64,000 bases of DNA from Paralithodes platypus (GCA_032716605.1 CM064509.1:33684178-33748177), one strand, 5' to 3'; positions 11,128-20,774 are shown, counted from the first letter of the stretch. The notes: generated by a model not told the origin, from the sequence alone. Translations and numbers: made by a program.

Positions 11128-11523
11128 TTAAGGGGGGTGGTCACAGGCTATCTTTTCTCTTTCTCTTTCTCTCCCTTTTTTTTTCGCTTGTATCCATTCG
11201 GCCACATTCAGCCTACTGTTTTAAGACTTTTACCCCCATCAAGGTGTCAATATTTTCCTGGCTAGCGGTAGCGAGCCAGCATATATGTATTTTTATTTTG
11301 ACAGCAAGCTTATTTTTTACATTTTTCGACAGAAAAATGTCTCCGACGAAGCCGGATTTCTCTATACAATGCTGGCTGGCTTGCTATCGCTCGCCAGGAA
11401 GAAATCGACACCTGGATGGGGATAAACGTCTTAAAACAGTTGGCTGAATAGGGCCGAATGGATACAAGCCAGAGAAAGAGAGAAAAGGAGAGAAAGATAA
11501 AAAAAAGCAGGTGACTCCCTTAA
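11128..11523 (+). mobile_element. Family B element B2
   Basis: TTAA at 11128-11131 and 11520-11523, 11 bp after D1. Inverted relative to B1. The core reads CGACAGAAAAATGTCTCCG, and the hairpin arm carries a mismatch (TCCGACGAAGCCGGA). Both flanking GCGA-type modules and the GGATACAAGCC subterminal palindrome are present. Confidence 0.88.
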
Positions 11524-11638
11524 ATTACGTGCGTAGTTTTTTATGCAGTGCTTAACATAAGGCCTTACGTCATAGACGAAGGAACCACTAATATATTCAA
11601 ACATTTGTTTTTGACTGACCAACACATTGACAGATCGA

Positions 11639-11712
11639 ATGTTCGTGTGAAACTTGGTTTAAATCCATCAAACGGTCTAGCTCCTAGAAGTTTCCGGACA
11701 GACAGACAGACG
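11639..11712 (-). mobile_element. Family C fragment C4, diverged
   Basis: On the minus strand GTCTGTCTGTCCGGAAACTT is followed by CTAGACCGTTTGATGGAT and CAAGTTTCACACGAACATT. This is the same order as C1-C3. A GATA/GACA run borders it at 11697-11730. Confidence 0.55.
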
Positions 11713-11899
11713 GATAGATAGATAGATAAATAATTTATCGACCACAGCAAAATATACAATACAAAAATAACAGATATACATCTCCCCCCCTACATGGAAG
11801 GGGGAGAGACAAAGATCACCCCATCAGTTGATAGGAGACTACACAGATAAATCCCCTTGGAATTCACTTTGGGGCGGGGGGGGGGGTGGGGGGGGGGGG

Positions 11900-12140
11900 G
11901 GCTTTTAGGAAGCACCAATCCCTTCACTTTCTGTGTCTACTGAGGAAGGCTTGCCGTGTTGCACCCTCAGGAGAGATAACCCATCAGTTGATGAGGGATA
12001 AGAGTGATAAACCCCATCCCTGGGACTCAGTTTGAGCCAGGTGGGGAGAGGGAACTAGTATGAGGTTAGACCTTTTTCTCTTCATCAGAATTGTCTATAT
12101 CCAGCCCGACCCAGTACGCCGGGCTCTTTGGTCGGGCATC
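11900..12140 (-). pseudogene. decayed duplicate of the coding-like module at 12300-12560
   Basis: Segments here resemble 12395-12520 in order and orientation: GGAAGCACCA, TTCTGTG-TCT-C-GAG, CTTGCC-TGT, then CTTTTTCTCTTCATCAGA and ATATCCAGCCCGACCC. On the minus strand this gives remnants such as LDIDNSDEEK and PEGATRQA, comparable with LDINDSDEVK and PEGATWQE in the better preserved copy, but frame breaks are frequent. I infer a duplicated and decayed exon-like unit of an unknown gene. Confidence 0.45.
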
Positions 12141-12263
12141 TCTTTTCTTCTTGGATTGTTTAACATTATGCTTAACCCTTGGAGGTGGGGAGACGGTCCA
12201 AACAGCGCTCCTTGGATCCTAGCTGCTGGCCTCCTTCACCTGGGTATTTTCTGACACCCTAGA

Positions 12264-12708
12264 CTATTTCTTGAATTTTGCAGATGGTGAAATGTTCCAT
12301 GAAAGGGTATCATGAGTTACCCCCTCATCTCCCTTTTGGTGTCTGGGGCAGTCAGGCTTAGGTTTGATCGCAGGCATGCGCTTGACCTCCACTTTAGGAA
12401 GCACCAGCCTCTTTTTCTGTGGTCTGCGGAGAGACTCTTGCCATGTCGCTCCTTCGGGATTGCTTTTTCTGACGTTTTTCACTTCGTCAGAGTCATTTAT
12501 ATCCAGCCCCAGCCCGACATTCCTATTTGTCGTGGGCGCCGTGACTTTTGGGGGCTTTTTGGTACTCCAAGTCAGGGTACCTTTCAACCCTTCCCCTCCC
12601 CCCAACCCCTCCTTTTTCACCACTGGTCCCTCCAACCCCTCCTCTTCCACCACTGGCCCCTCCAACCCCTCGTCTTCCACCACTGGCCCCTCTAACCTCT
12701 CCTCTTCC
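12264..12708 (-). CDS. open frame: acidic repeat joined to a basic unique region, unknown function
   Basis: The minus-strand frame opens with three degenerate decapeptides of type LEGPVVEEEG. A mixed-charge region follows containing LDINDSDEVKNVRKSNPEG, LRRPQKKRLVLPKVEVKR and ending SAKFKK before a TAG stop at about 12264. Composition is protein-like and not a simple-repeat shadow, and a decayed duplicate lies at 11900-12140. The nearest upstream in-frame start is GTG, so the N-terminus is missing. A plus-strand CR1-like fragment interrupts the sequence right where the repeat begins; the larger acidic repeat resumes at 14134. I read it as part of an exon of an unrecognised gene or pseudogene. 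No domain or function is claimed. Confidence 0.4.
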
Positions 12709-13835
12709 CCCACTCCAATTCTCTTTCTAATTTACATCAACGACATAGATGAGGGTCTCACCTGTACAATCTCAAAATTTGCTGACGATACAAAAATTGC
12801 AAATAGCGTACTCTCAAAAGATCACGTTGACGATATGCAACACAATCTAGATAAATTGTCACATTGGGCCCAAATTTGGCAAATGAGTTTCAATGCGGAT
12901 AAATGTAAAGTACTACATATCGGATACCTAAATGAGAAAGCAAACTATTCGATGAATGGCACTCAGCTTAAGAATGTAAACAGAGAAACCGATCTGGGAG
13001 TAACAATATCGAGTAACCTAAAACCGAGTCAACAATGTTCAGAAGTTGTTAAGAAGGCAAACAAAATAATTGGCTTTATAGGCAGATCATTTGAGCATAA
13101 ATCCAAAGACGTAATCCTAACCCTTTACAATTCCTTAGTCCGCCCTCTTCTGGAATACTGCGTTCAATGCTGGTGCCCTTATTACCAAAAAGACATAAAC
13201 AAGCTAGAACGAGTTCAACGTAGAGTTACCAAAATGATACCTAGCCTAAAGAACAAACCATACGAAAAGCGTCTTAGAGAATTAAATCTATTTCCTTTAA
13301 CCCAGCGCAGATTAAGAGGTGACTTAATTCAAGTGTTCAAAATCATCAAAGGCATCGACAATATGAACTGTAGTAAGTACTTCACTATCGACCAATCTAA
13401 TTGCACGCGGGGAAACGGTTGCAAAATTATTGGTAAATCTTTTAACTCACACGAATCTAAGAATTTCTTCTTCAATCGAGTTGTCAACTTGTGGAATGGG
13501 CTTCCCCGAGATGTTATAGACTGCAGCACCGTTGATTCATTTAAATTCCGGCTAGACAAATATCTCGCATCAAACCCGCGACTGACTGCGTTTGTAAATG
13601 AATAACTTTATTTTATCCTCCCCTCAGTTACTAACCCATATGTCCCCTACTAACTTCCTAGTCCTGCCACGTTAGTGGCAGGGCAGTAATTCCCTTTCCA
13701 ATGTTCCCTTACCCACTCTAAACCACTGTTTGGACACTTGATCCCCAGTGTTTTGGAGGACAAGCAGCCTAGAAGGGTCACTAGACCTGTTGTTGCTTGA
13801 TTTCCTTTGTACTCCTTTGTACTCCTTTGTACTCC
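12709..13835 (+). mobile_element. CR1-like non-LTR retrotransposon, 5'-truncated
   Basis: A 3' piece of a CR1/jockey-superfamily LINE. It begins inside the reverse-transcriptase domain at PILFLIYIND, carries the rest of the ORF to a TAA at 13603-13605, and has a 3' untranslated part of about 230 bp. The 3' tail is three copies of the 10-mer CTTTGTACTC at about 13805-13835. Two further 3' ends of the same family lie at 21404-21475 and 29265-29905, both minus. 5' truncation is normal for target-primed reverse transcription. The insertion divides the acidic-repeat region. Confidence 0.85.
12715..13605 (+). pseudogene. reverse transcriptase C-terminal fragment (CR1-like)
   Basis: About 296 codons open to the stop. 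Visible motifs: PILFLIYINDID (RT block 4), KFADDTKI (the catalytic Y/F-A-D-D box), WAQIWQMSFNADKCKVLHIG (block 6), then DLGV, LYNSLVRPLLEYCVQ, LERVQRRVTKMIP, RLRGDLIQVFKI and FFFNRVVNLWNGLP in the usual order for this family's C-terminal region. Endonuclease and fingers regions are absent, so it cannot be active alone. The frame stays open upstream to a TTG at 12364 only because it runs into the stop-free acidic-repeat antisense sequence. That in-frame extension is not part of the RT. Confidence 0.9.
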
Positions 13836-14033
13836 AATCAACTCCTCCCCAACCTCGTGCAATCCTCTCCCCAACTTGACCCGCTCTCTCCCAACCCTCC
13901 ATAGTTCCTCGCCCACCCTCAACCCCTCCTCTTCCACTATCAGCATTTCCCCCGTCTTCCTTAGCCCCTTCCCAATCTGCACATGGTCATTTCCCACCTC
14001 GCACAACTCCCCCACCATTATACCCAAGCCCAC
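13836..14033 (-). CDS. coding-like minus-strand fragment, Val/Gly/Glu-rich
   Basis: The minus frame reads GLGIMVGELCEVGNDHVQIG and later VEEEGLRVGEELWRVGRERV and KLGRGLHEVGEELI. This is a loose repeat built on VGEEL and related to the acidic decapeptide next door. It lies between the CR1 tail and the stop that ends the 14046-15009 frame, and the same frame runs on into CR1 sequence, where it loses meaning. It may be another exon piece of the same unknown gene, or degenerate repeat. Confidence 0.25.
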
Positions 14034-14045
14034 CCCTTCCTTTAC

Positions 14046-15009
14046 CTATTGTAACAGCTGCTCCATGGACTCCATCTCTGCATCAAAGTTTACGTCTTTG
14101 AATTTATTCGATTCCAACTTCTCCAATGGCCCCTCCACTTCCACCACTGGCCCCTCCAACACTTCTTCTGCCACCACTGGCCCCTCCAACCCTTCTTCTT
14201 CCACCACTGGTCCCTCCAACCCCTCTTCTTCCACCACTGGCCCCTCCAACACTTCTTCTGCCACCACTGGCCCCTCCAACCCTTCTTCTTCCACCACTGG
14301 CCCCTCCAACACTTCTTCCACCACTGGCCCCTCCAACACTTCTTCTTCCACCACTGGCCCCTCCAACCCTTCTTCTTCCGCCACTGGTCCCTCCAACCCC
14401 TCTTCTTCCACCACTGGCCCCTCCAACCCTTCTTCTTCCACCACTGGCCCCTCCAACCCCTCTTCTTCCACCACTGGCCCCTCCAACACTTCTTCTTCCA
14501 CCACTGGTCCCTCCAACCCCTCTTCTTCCACCACTGGCCCCTCCAACACTTCTTCTTCCACCACTGGCCCCTCCAACCCTTCTTCTTCCACCACTGGCCC
14601 CTCCAACACTTCTTCCACCACTGGCCCCTCCAACACTTCTTCTTCCACCACTGGCCCCTCCAACCCTTCTTCTTCCGCCACTGGTCCCTCCAACCCCTCT
14701 TCTTCCACCACTGGGCCCTCCAACACTTCTTCTTCCACCACTGGCCCCTCCAACACTTCTTCTTCCACCACTGGCCCCTCCAACCCTTCTTCTTCCACCA
14801 CTGGCCCCTCCAACACTTCTTCCACCACTGGCCCCTCCAACACTTCTTCTTCCACCACTGGCCCCTCCAACCCTTCTTCTTCCGCCACTGGTCCCTCCAA
14901 CCCCTCTTCTTCCACCACTGGGCCCTCCAACACTTCTTCTTCCACCACTGGCCCCTCCAACCCTTCTTCTTCCATCACTGGTCCCTCCAACCCCTCTTTT
15001 TCCACCACT
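14046..15009 (-). CDS. open frame encoding acidic decapeptide repeat (LEGPVVEEEG)n
   Basis: Thirty units of 30 bp (four are 27 bp or shorter) read on the minus strand as LEGPVVEEEG with G/V, E/A and V/M substitutions. A unique acidic tail follows, containing LEKLESNKFKDVNFDAEME and SMEQLLQ, then TAG. All unit lengths are multiples of three and the tail is non-repetitive and protein-like, which favours this strand. Against it, plus-strand frames are open too because the repeat has no stop words. There is no ATG: the frame enters the repeat from the family C foldback (TTG at 15026). AGGTAAAG, a splice-donor-like string, directly follows the stop codon. Function unknown; an acidic disordered protein is the most that can be said. 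Confidence 0.35.
14134..15009. repeat. 30-bp minisatellite with higher-order structure
   Basis: About 30 copies of CCACCACTGGCCCCTCCAAC plus CCTTCTTCTT or ACTTCTTCTT; three units lack one TTC. The same five-unit order appears three times (units 6-10, 16-20, 23-27), showing block duplication. About four related units occur at 12600-12708 on the other side of the CR1 insertion. Confidence 0.95.
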
Positions 15010-15211
15010 GGTGAAAATCCGTCCAACGGTCTAAGAGGAGTTCAGCGACAGACGGACGACGATGACAGACATTTTTTTCCGGTGGTACCCACTATACAGG
15101 GGGGGCGATACCAAACTCTGCTTATGAAGAGTTGATAAAGTAGAAACAAATTCTGTCATCGTCGTCCGTCTGTCGCTGAACTCCTCTTAGACCGTTGGAC
15201 GGATTTTCACC
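15010..15211. repeat. perfect 59-bp inverted repeat with 84-bp spacer
   Basis: 15010-15068 is exactly complementary to 15153-15211 (GGTGAAAATCCGTCCAACGG against CCGTTGGACGGATTTTCACC, continuing through the GTCGTCC region). Exact identity of the arms implies recent formation. The spacer carries the C-family ACTCTGCTTATGAAGAGT hairpin and a G run. Confidence 0.95.
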
Positions 15212-15330
15212 AAACTTCACGAACATTTGTTGCGTGAATGCGAACGTCAGTCAATTTTTGTTTTTTGAATTTATGCAATAGTTATGATGTTAGGTCCAAA
15301 ATATGGTTCCCCCCCCCCCCCCAGCAATGA

Positions 15331-15690
15331 TGGCGTTCTTAGTGTGTGTAGTGATGATGGTTGTAGTTGTAGTGATGATGATGACAATAGTAATGATGGT
15401 GGTAGTGATGATGACAGTAGTGGATATGATGGTTATAGTACTAGTAGTAGTGGTGATGGTCATAATAGTAGTGATGATGGTGACAGTAGTGATGATGGTA
15501 GTGACGATGGTGATGACAGTATTAGTGATGATGGTAAGTAGTACTGATGATGGTGAAAGGTGTAGTGATAATGACAGTAGTAGTAATGATAAGAGTAGTA
15601 GTGATGATGGTGAGAGTAGTAGTGATGATTTTACTAATAGTAATGCTGATGATAGTAATGGTGCTAGTGACTAATAGAGATGATGGTGAC
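15331..15690. repeat. GAT/AGT-rich minisatellite of C2
   Basis: Degenerate AGTAGTGATGATGGT units. Asp/Ser-rich, Met/Val-rich and minus-strand Ile/Thr-rich frames arise from the three phases and are not genes. Confidence 0.9.
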
Positions 15691-16029
15691 CCATCGCAGA
15701 GTTGGGTATGCCGTTTTGAGTTTAGGCAAAACGGCACGTCTACTTTATTGTCTAGAGGCAAAATTATAACGAAAACAAAACAATGACATTGATTTTGACT
15801 ATGAAATATATGTATTCTTGTGTAATAAATACATACATAATATTGGGATTAATAAAATATGTTGAGAGAGAGAGAGACTATCAGCAGTAGGAGTATATTT
15901 GCGACTTCATGTTTACAGATTTGCTCTCGTGCGTTATTCCGTCTCGATCATTTGTCGCTCATCTGGCGTGCTTTTCTCTGTGTGTGAGTGTGCTACGATG
16001 TGTGAGTGTTATTGTCTGTTGAGTTATTC

Positions 16030-16265
16030 TACGTAGCTTTATGTGTGTGTGTGTATGTGTGTTCTAGTGTATGTGTGTATGTTATTCTCTGCGGCTTTTG
16101 TTTGTGTGTGTGTGTGAGAGAGAGAGTGTGGGGGGGGGGGAGAAAGGGAGTATGTGAGTGTGTTAGTGAGGGGGATGGGTGTGTGCTAGTGAGTATGTGT
16201 CTCTGCGTCCTTTTTTTATGTGTACTTGTGCATGTTGCTATCCCTGTGTGCATGTTTTCTTATGT
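16030..16265. repeat. GT-rich low-complexity DNA
   Basis: Interrupted TGTG words with GAGAGAGAG and a G run near 16129-16140. No coding support. Confidence 0.8.
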
Positions 16266-16529
16266 ACATTTGTCTCTATTGGGTGTGCGTCTTACCTTGC
16301 TGAGCGTTAGAGGGTTACCTAGCCAATTCGTACGCAGTGGTCTAATTAGTACACAAAATCAAAACAAATACTACCCACACAAAATGAGAAAACATATTTA
16401 GTACCACAATTATTGTATTCTGCATATCGTTACACGGATGATAGAGATAAATTTAAGTATTTTGTTAGTACAGTTGCCTGGCCTGTTATCAGAAAAGTGT
16501 GTAGTCATTTAAAACATAATTAGCCACTA

Positions 16530-16590
16530 TAATAACCCTTTAAGTACTTTTATTGTATTCTGGCTATCATTAGACGATTGATGGAAAGAA
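16530..16590. mobile_element. Family E fragment
   Basis: ATAACCCTTTAAGTAC followed by ATTCTGGCTATCATTAGACGA matches the left half of family E. The rest is missing. Confidence 0.5.
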
Positions 16591-16629
16591 AGTCGCATTG
16601 TATATTGTAGTTGTGTGATCCCTATCAAA

Positions 16630-16717
16630 CAGTGTGTCAGTTCTGTTCAACCAGTGTGTCAGTTCTGTTCAACCAGTGTGTCAGTTCTGTTCAACCAGTG
16701 TGTCAGTTCTGTTTGAT
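16630..16717. repeat. 22-bp tandem repeat, 4 copies
   Basis: CAGTGTGTCAGTTCTGTTCA begins at 16630, 16652, 16674 and 16696. The period is 22 bp. Confidence 0.95.
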
Positions 16718-16839
16718 CCAGTCACTTGGTTCCTGGCTGACTCCGTGGATCTGTGGTGTGCCTGTGATATTCTTGTTGTTGCTACTGGCTCGTGCAGTAC
16801 TGCCTCTTACAGTGCTCAGATATGTATTGTCTTTCATTT

Positions 16840-17210
16840 TTAAGGGGGGTCACCTGCTCTCTCCTTTTTTCTCTTTCCCTGGCTTGTATCCATTCGGCCC
16901 CATTCAGCCAACTGTTTTAAGACGTTTTTCCCCATCCAGGTGTCGATTTCTTCCTGGCGAGCGACAGCGAGCCAGCATTGTATGGAGAAATCCGGCTTTG
17001 CTGGATACATTTTTCTATCGAAAAATGTACAAATTAAGCTTGCTGTCAAAACCAAAATATATATATGCAGGCTCGCTACCGCTCGCCAGGAGCATATTGA
17101 CACCTGGATGGGGGTAAACGTCTTAAAATAGTAAGCTGAATGGGGCCGAATGGATACAAGCCAAAGGAAGAGGGAGAGACAGAGAAAAAAAGCGAGGTGG
17201 GCTCCCTTAA
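16840..17210 (-). mobile_element. Family B element B3
   Basis: TTAA at 16840-16843 and 17207-17210. The palindromic arms are complete. One hairpin arm has a change (TCCGGCTTTGCTGGA) and the core TATCGAAAAATGTACAAATT is intact. Short frames on both strands are translations of the palindrome. Confidence 0.9.
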
Positions 17211-17290
17211 GCTTTGTATTGCATTGGAGTTATCTCTGTATATACTTCAAGCGCCTCTGATGCTGTGGAATATACTGATAGTGAAATAGT

Positions 17291-17512
17291 TTACAGTAAA
17301 GTGGAGCTAATAAGTCATGTCTCAGCTGTCATTACGTTTGGCCTGCTCTGGACTGTATTAATGTCTGTCAGATGTGGAATAGGGTGGGTAAGTGTAGGAA
17401 CGTGTTGGTATATCTCGCTCGAAAAGAACAAATCATGTGTAAATATTGCTGATACCAATTATTGATCCAAACAGAATGGGTGCCAAGACATCACTTATTA
17501 GGCCGACTGTAC
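17291..17512 (+). mobile_element. Element D2, single arm of foldback D
   Basis: Matches one arm of D1 (AATAAGTCATGTCTCAGCTG, ATGTCTGTCAGATGTGGAAT, ATATTGCTGATACCAATTAT), then ends CTTATTAGGCCGACTGTAC, the complement of its own start. The central fold is replaced by unrelated bases. Confidence 0.7.
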
Positions 17513-17985
17513 CTAAATATTGATATTCTTTCAATTTCGTACTTTGATCTGCTAACTATTTAAGCAATATGGCACTATTGAATTCGCTTACCGGTATATG
17601 AAGAACTGGCGCTTGTAACACTAGAAACATTGCTTGCTTAAGTGGAAGTCTCTTCATAGGGAAAGAGGTGTTCTCTAGATACAGTGTTTATGTTATCAAC
17701 TCTGCATAAGCAGAGTTTGGTATCCCCCCCCCCCCCCCCCGTAAAGTGGGTACCATCGGAAACAAATGTGTTGTCGTCGTCGTCTGTCTGTCCCGAAACT
17801 CCTCCTAGGCCGTTGGACGGATTTTCACCAAATTTCACACGAAATTTCACCAAATTTGGGTGAATGCGAACGTCAATCAAAAAAGATTTGTTTAATTTGT
17901 GCAATAGTTATGATTTTAGATCCAAAATATGGTTTTACCCTCCCCCCCTCCCCCTCCCCCCCCCCCCCCCCCCCAGCAATGATGG

Positions 17986-18019
17986 CGTTCTTAGTGTGTG
18001 AGCTCACACACTAAGAACG
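17986..18019. repeat. perfect 34-bp palindrome
   Basis: CGTTCTTAGTGTGTGAG is directly followed by its exact complement CTCACACACTAAGAACG. In C2 only the left half exists, so the palindrome is specific to C3. Confidence 0.95.
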
Positions 18020-18076
18020 AATTCGTTCTGGGGGCGAACACATCTCGCTCTGCATTTGCTAGGTTAAGTTAGTTTA

Positions 18077-18705
18077 GTTGGCATTAGAAGTGATGGTAGT
18101 AATAGTGGGATTGATGGTGATAGTAGTGATGATGGTGATAATAGTAGTGATGATGGTTGTATTTGTACTGATGATGATTACAGTAGTGACGATGATGACA
18201 GTAGTAGATATGATGGTGACAGTAGAAGATATGATGGTGACAATACTAGTAGTAGTGATGATGGTCATAATAGTAGTGATGATGGAGTGACGATGGTGTG
18301 AATATTAGTGATGATGGTGAGTAGTAGTGATGATGGTGAAAGTTGTAGTGATGATGACAATAGTTGTGATGATGAAGCTCATAGTAATGGTGATGATGGC
18401 AGTAGTAGTGATGATGGTGATCGTAGGATACATGATGGTAATACTTGTGACAGTAGTAATGATGGTGGTTATTGTAGTAGTGATGATGTTAACTGCAGTA
18501 ATGATGATTGTAAGATGGTGGTGATGATAGTAGTAATGATGGTTGATAGGTGTAGTATCAATGATGATAGTAGTGATTAAGATGGTAGTGACAATGGTGA
18601 CAGTAGTAGTGATGATGGTGAGAGTAGTAGTGATGATTGTAATTGTAGTAGTGATGATGGTGATAGTAGGATACACGATGGTAATACTTGTGACAGTAGT
18701 AATCA
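18077..18705. repeat. GAT-rich array with a 243-bp higher-order unit
   Basis: AGTAGTGATGATGGT-type units. AGGATACA(T/C)GATGGTAATA occurs at 18426 and 18669, so a larger unit of about 243 bp is repeated. The second unit is cut at 18705 and resumes at 20163, running to about 20400. Confidence 0.85.
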
Positions 18706-20162
18706 ATCAATCAATCAATCAGTCTTTATTTCATAATATACATAAATTTACCTATATTACATATGGAGGGGAATAATTCAGAATAGAGTAATACAAATGT
18801 AGTATAATTATTTACAAATCGACTATTAAAAATAATAAAAAATAATAAAAATAATAATACCCGCTGTATATCCGGCGGGCATTAATATCAAGCTCATTGG
18901 CACACTCGACCAAAAAACAATCCTCACACCGGCGAGCCACAAAAAATCCAGTGTGAACGGAATGAATCGGGGGAAACACACGTCTGTGAGGCACCACCAC
19001 AAGACTTCGACCCACCTCCAGAATGTTCAGAGCGCCAGTGCAAAGACCGCTTCTCGGTCGAGTGTACATCTCTGGCACAAATTCATACTGTTCTACTATT
19101 AAACAGCAGAAGTTACAAGTTACAGCAAAATGTCATTATGCTATCACATGAACTTGGGCAAGTATCTTACTTACACGCACATTGTAACATTTGACATGTA
19201 TAGCCATGGTATTGCGCATGGATAGATCATAATATGTTAGCCCATATCAAACAATTACAAACCTGTCTACCTGATTAAAATATCACTGGGATTCTTCGTT
19301 CTTCATGGTTTTGGATCCAATTTACCCTAGAAATAATAATATCTAATTCTTCAAACGCAATGCTCACATTATAATCTTCCCTCATCAATTTGAGTACATA
19401 ACTATAAAAGTAACCTGTTTTTTAAAAGTGGCATACTGCTTCTTATTATGCAGTTGGGAGATTTGTCAAGTGTTTTTACGTACCGACATTGTATCAGTGT
19501 TACTTGATGGTTCAATAATAACAGGTTACATGCATTGGCTGATTCATGGCTGCTAGCATAAACAGGTGCACCCAGCATATTTGTCATGGCTTTACTATAT
19601 GCAATATTAAAAGTTTTGAACATACATGATTTTTTGGTTTTAGAATGGTTCCATAGAGATAATCCGAAATCAGGCTTACAATATGAATTAAACAAGAAAA
19701 TAAGAGTATATAAATCTACGTACATAAAATCCCTCTTGACACTGTTAAAACTTGCATAAAAATTATTTAGTCTATATTTTATGTCCTCGGTATCTTCAAA
19801 ATTACTGCTTACGAAGTGACCTAAATATTTAAAAGAGGTTACTACATCCAAGGTATCGCCATTCATTGTAATAACATCAATAGGATTAGTGATTGTTTTT
19901 TTATCAAATATAAAGCATTTTGTCTTTGTCTTATTAATGAAAAGTTTATGGCTGCTTACCAATTCACAGAATTTAGTATAGAGAATATTCATATCAGTTT
20001 TTGATCCAGCGATAAGTGCAATATCGTCTGCATAAGCAAGTATATTACACCTATTAATGCCCTGTGTGCAGCCAATATCCATGTTACATATTTCATTGAT
20101 AATTTCATTCACATATATGTTAAAAAGGAAAGGGGATAGAATACCTCCCTGTCTAATTCCTT
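18706..20162 (-). mobile_element. 5'-truncated LINE inserted in C3
   Basis: On the minus strand the piece starts inside the reverse transcriptase, runs through a stop near 19402 and a long 3' region, and ends with a (TTGA)n-type tail (four ATTG repeats, 18704-18722 on the plus strand). The left flank ends GACAGTAGTAAT and the right flank begins GATGGTTGTTATAG. Joined, they recreate the order seen uninterrupted at 18449-18475, so both insertion boundaries are known. The minus frame 19078-18812 (with TCNFCC just upstream and RRCEDCFLVECANELD later) may be a decayed C-terminal part. Confidence 0.85.
19402..20162 (-). pseudogene. reverse transcriptase fragment of the C3 LINE
   Basis: From the 5' truncation the frame reads QGIRQGGILSPFLFNIYVN, the RT block 4 signature. 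NILAYADDIALIAGS follows (the catalytic YADD box), then block 6 (CELVSSHKLFINKTKTKC), SFKYLGHFVSS and a thumb-like region to a stop. The GIRQGG signature differs from the GVPQGS type of the jockey-like copy, so this is another clade. I do not assign it. No endonuclease remains. Confidence 0.85.
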
Positions 20163-20529
20163 GATGGTTGTTATAGTAGTAGTGATGATGTTAACTGCAG
20201 TAATGATGATTGTAAGATGGTGGTGATGATAGTAGTAATGATGGTTGATAGGTGTAGTATCAATGATGATAGTAGTGATTAAGATGGTAGTGACAATGGT
20301 GACAGTAGTAGTGATGATTGTAATTGCAGTAGTGATGATTGTGGCAGTTGTAGTGATGATGGTGATTGTAATTGATGATGGTATTAGTAGTGATGATGGT
20401 AACCCATCGCAGAGTTGGGTATGCCATTTTGATTTTGGGCAAAACGGCACATCTACTTTATTATTACTATTATTAGTATTAGTAGTAATAGTAGTAATAG
20501 TAGTACATAGGAAGCTATGTTACATAAAT

Positions 20530-20690
20530 GTGTATGTATATGTGAATGCATTTGTGTGGTGTGTGATTGTGCGTGCGTGTGTGTGCGCGTTTGTTTGTGT
20601 TTGTGTGAGTGAGTATGTGTGTGTGTGCGTTTGTTTGTGTTTGTGTGAGTGAGTGTATGTGTGTGTTTGTGTGTGTGTGTGACGGCTACC
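20530..20690. repeat. GT-rich low-complexity DNA
   Basis: Interrupted (TGTG)n with GTTTGTTTGTG words. Minus-strand His/Thr-rich frames are artefacts. Confidence 0.85.
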
Positions 20691-20774
20691 ATTAAAAGGC
20701 TTCACCACAATAGGTGACATGGATATTTCAACCCCTCACAGTATAAAGGTATTTCTCTTATCTTCATCTGGGGG

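Larger units (their letters stand above)
15010..15750 (+). mobile_element. Composite family C element C2
   Basis: Order: a perfect 59-bp inverted repeat, a unit ending TCCAAAATATGGTT plus a C run and AGCAATGATGGCGTTC, a GAT-rich array, then CCCATCGCAGAGTTGGGTATG. It closes with a 9-bp stem hairpin GCCGTTTTG / CAAAACGGC (15710-15718 and 15727-15735) and TCTACTTTATT. C3 has the same order. The two hairpin ends recall rolling-circle elements, but the 3' end is not the CTRR expected of Helitrons, so I leave it unclassified. Confidence 0.65.
17691..20462 (+). mobile_element. Composite family C element C3, split by a LINE
   Basis: The left end has TTATCAACTCTGCATAAGCA. A C run, GTCGTCTGTCTGTCC, the GGACGGATTTTCACC motif, a second C run and GATGGCGTTCTTAGTGTGTG follow in the same order as C2. 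The GAT-rich array is interrupted at 18706-20162 by a LINE. The right end has CCCATCGCAGAGTTGGGTATG, a GCCATTTTG / CAAAACGGC hairpin with one mismatch, and TCTACTTTATT. Confidence 0.7.

Noticed and set aside
12364..12714. N-terminal extension of the CR1 reverse transcriptase frame (413 codons in total)
   Set aside because: It starts at TTG and runs through antisense of the acidic repeat. The RT similarity begins sharply at PILFLIY, so the fusion is a frame accident.
14030..14050. Splice donor AGGTAAAG after the acidic-repeat ORF
   Set aside because: The preceding TAG is in frame with the repeat. Without an acceptor, transcript or conserved partner exon it cannot be called.
14126..15135. Plus-strand TTGPSNPSSS and PPLAPPTLLLP frames over the 30-bp array
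   Set aside because: They look mucin-like or proline-rich, but the attached unique sequence is protein-like only on the minus strand, and all phases are open because the unit has no stop.
15010..15750. Family C as a Helitron
   Set aside because: Terminal hairpins are suggestive, but there is no TC...CTRR terminal pair, no A|T insertion evidence and no Rep/helicase coding sequence.
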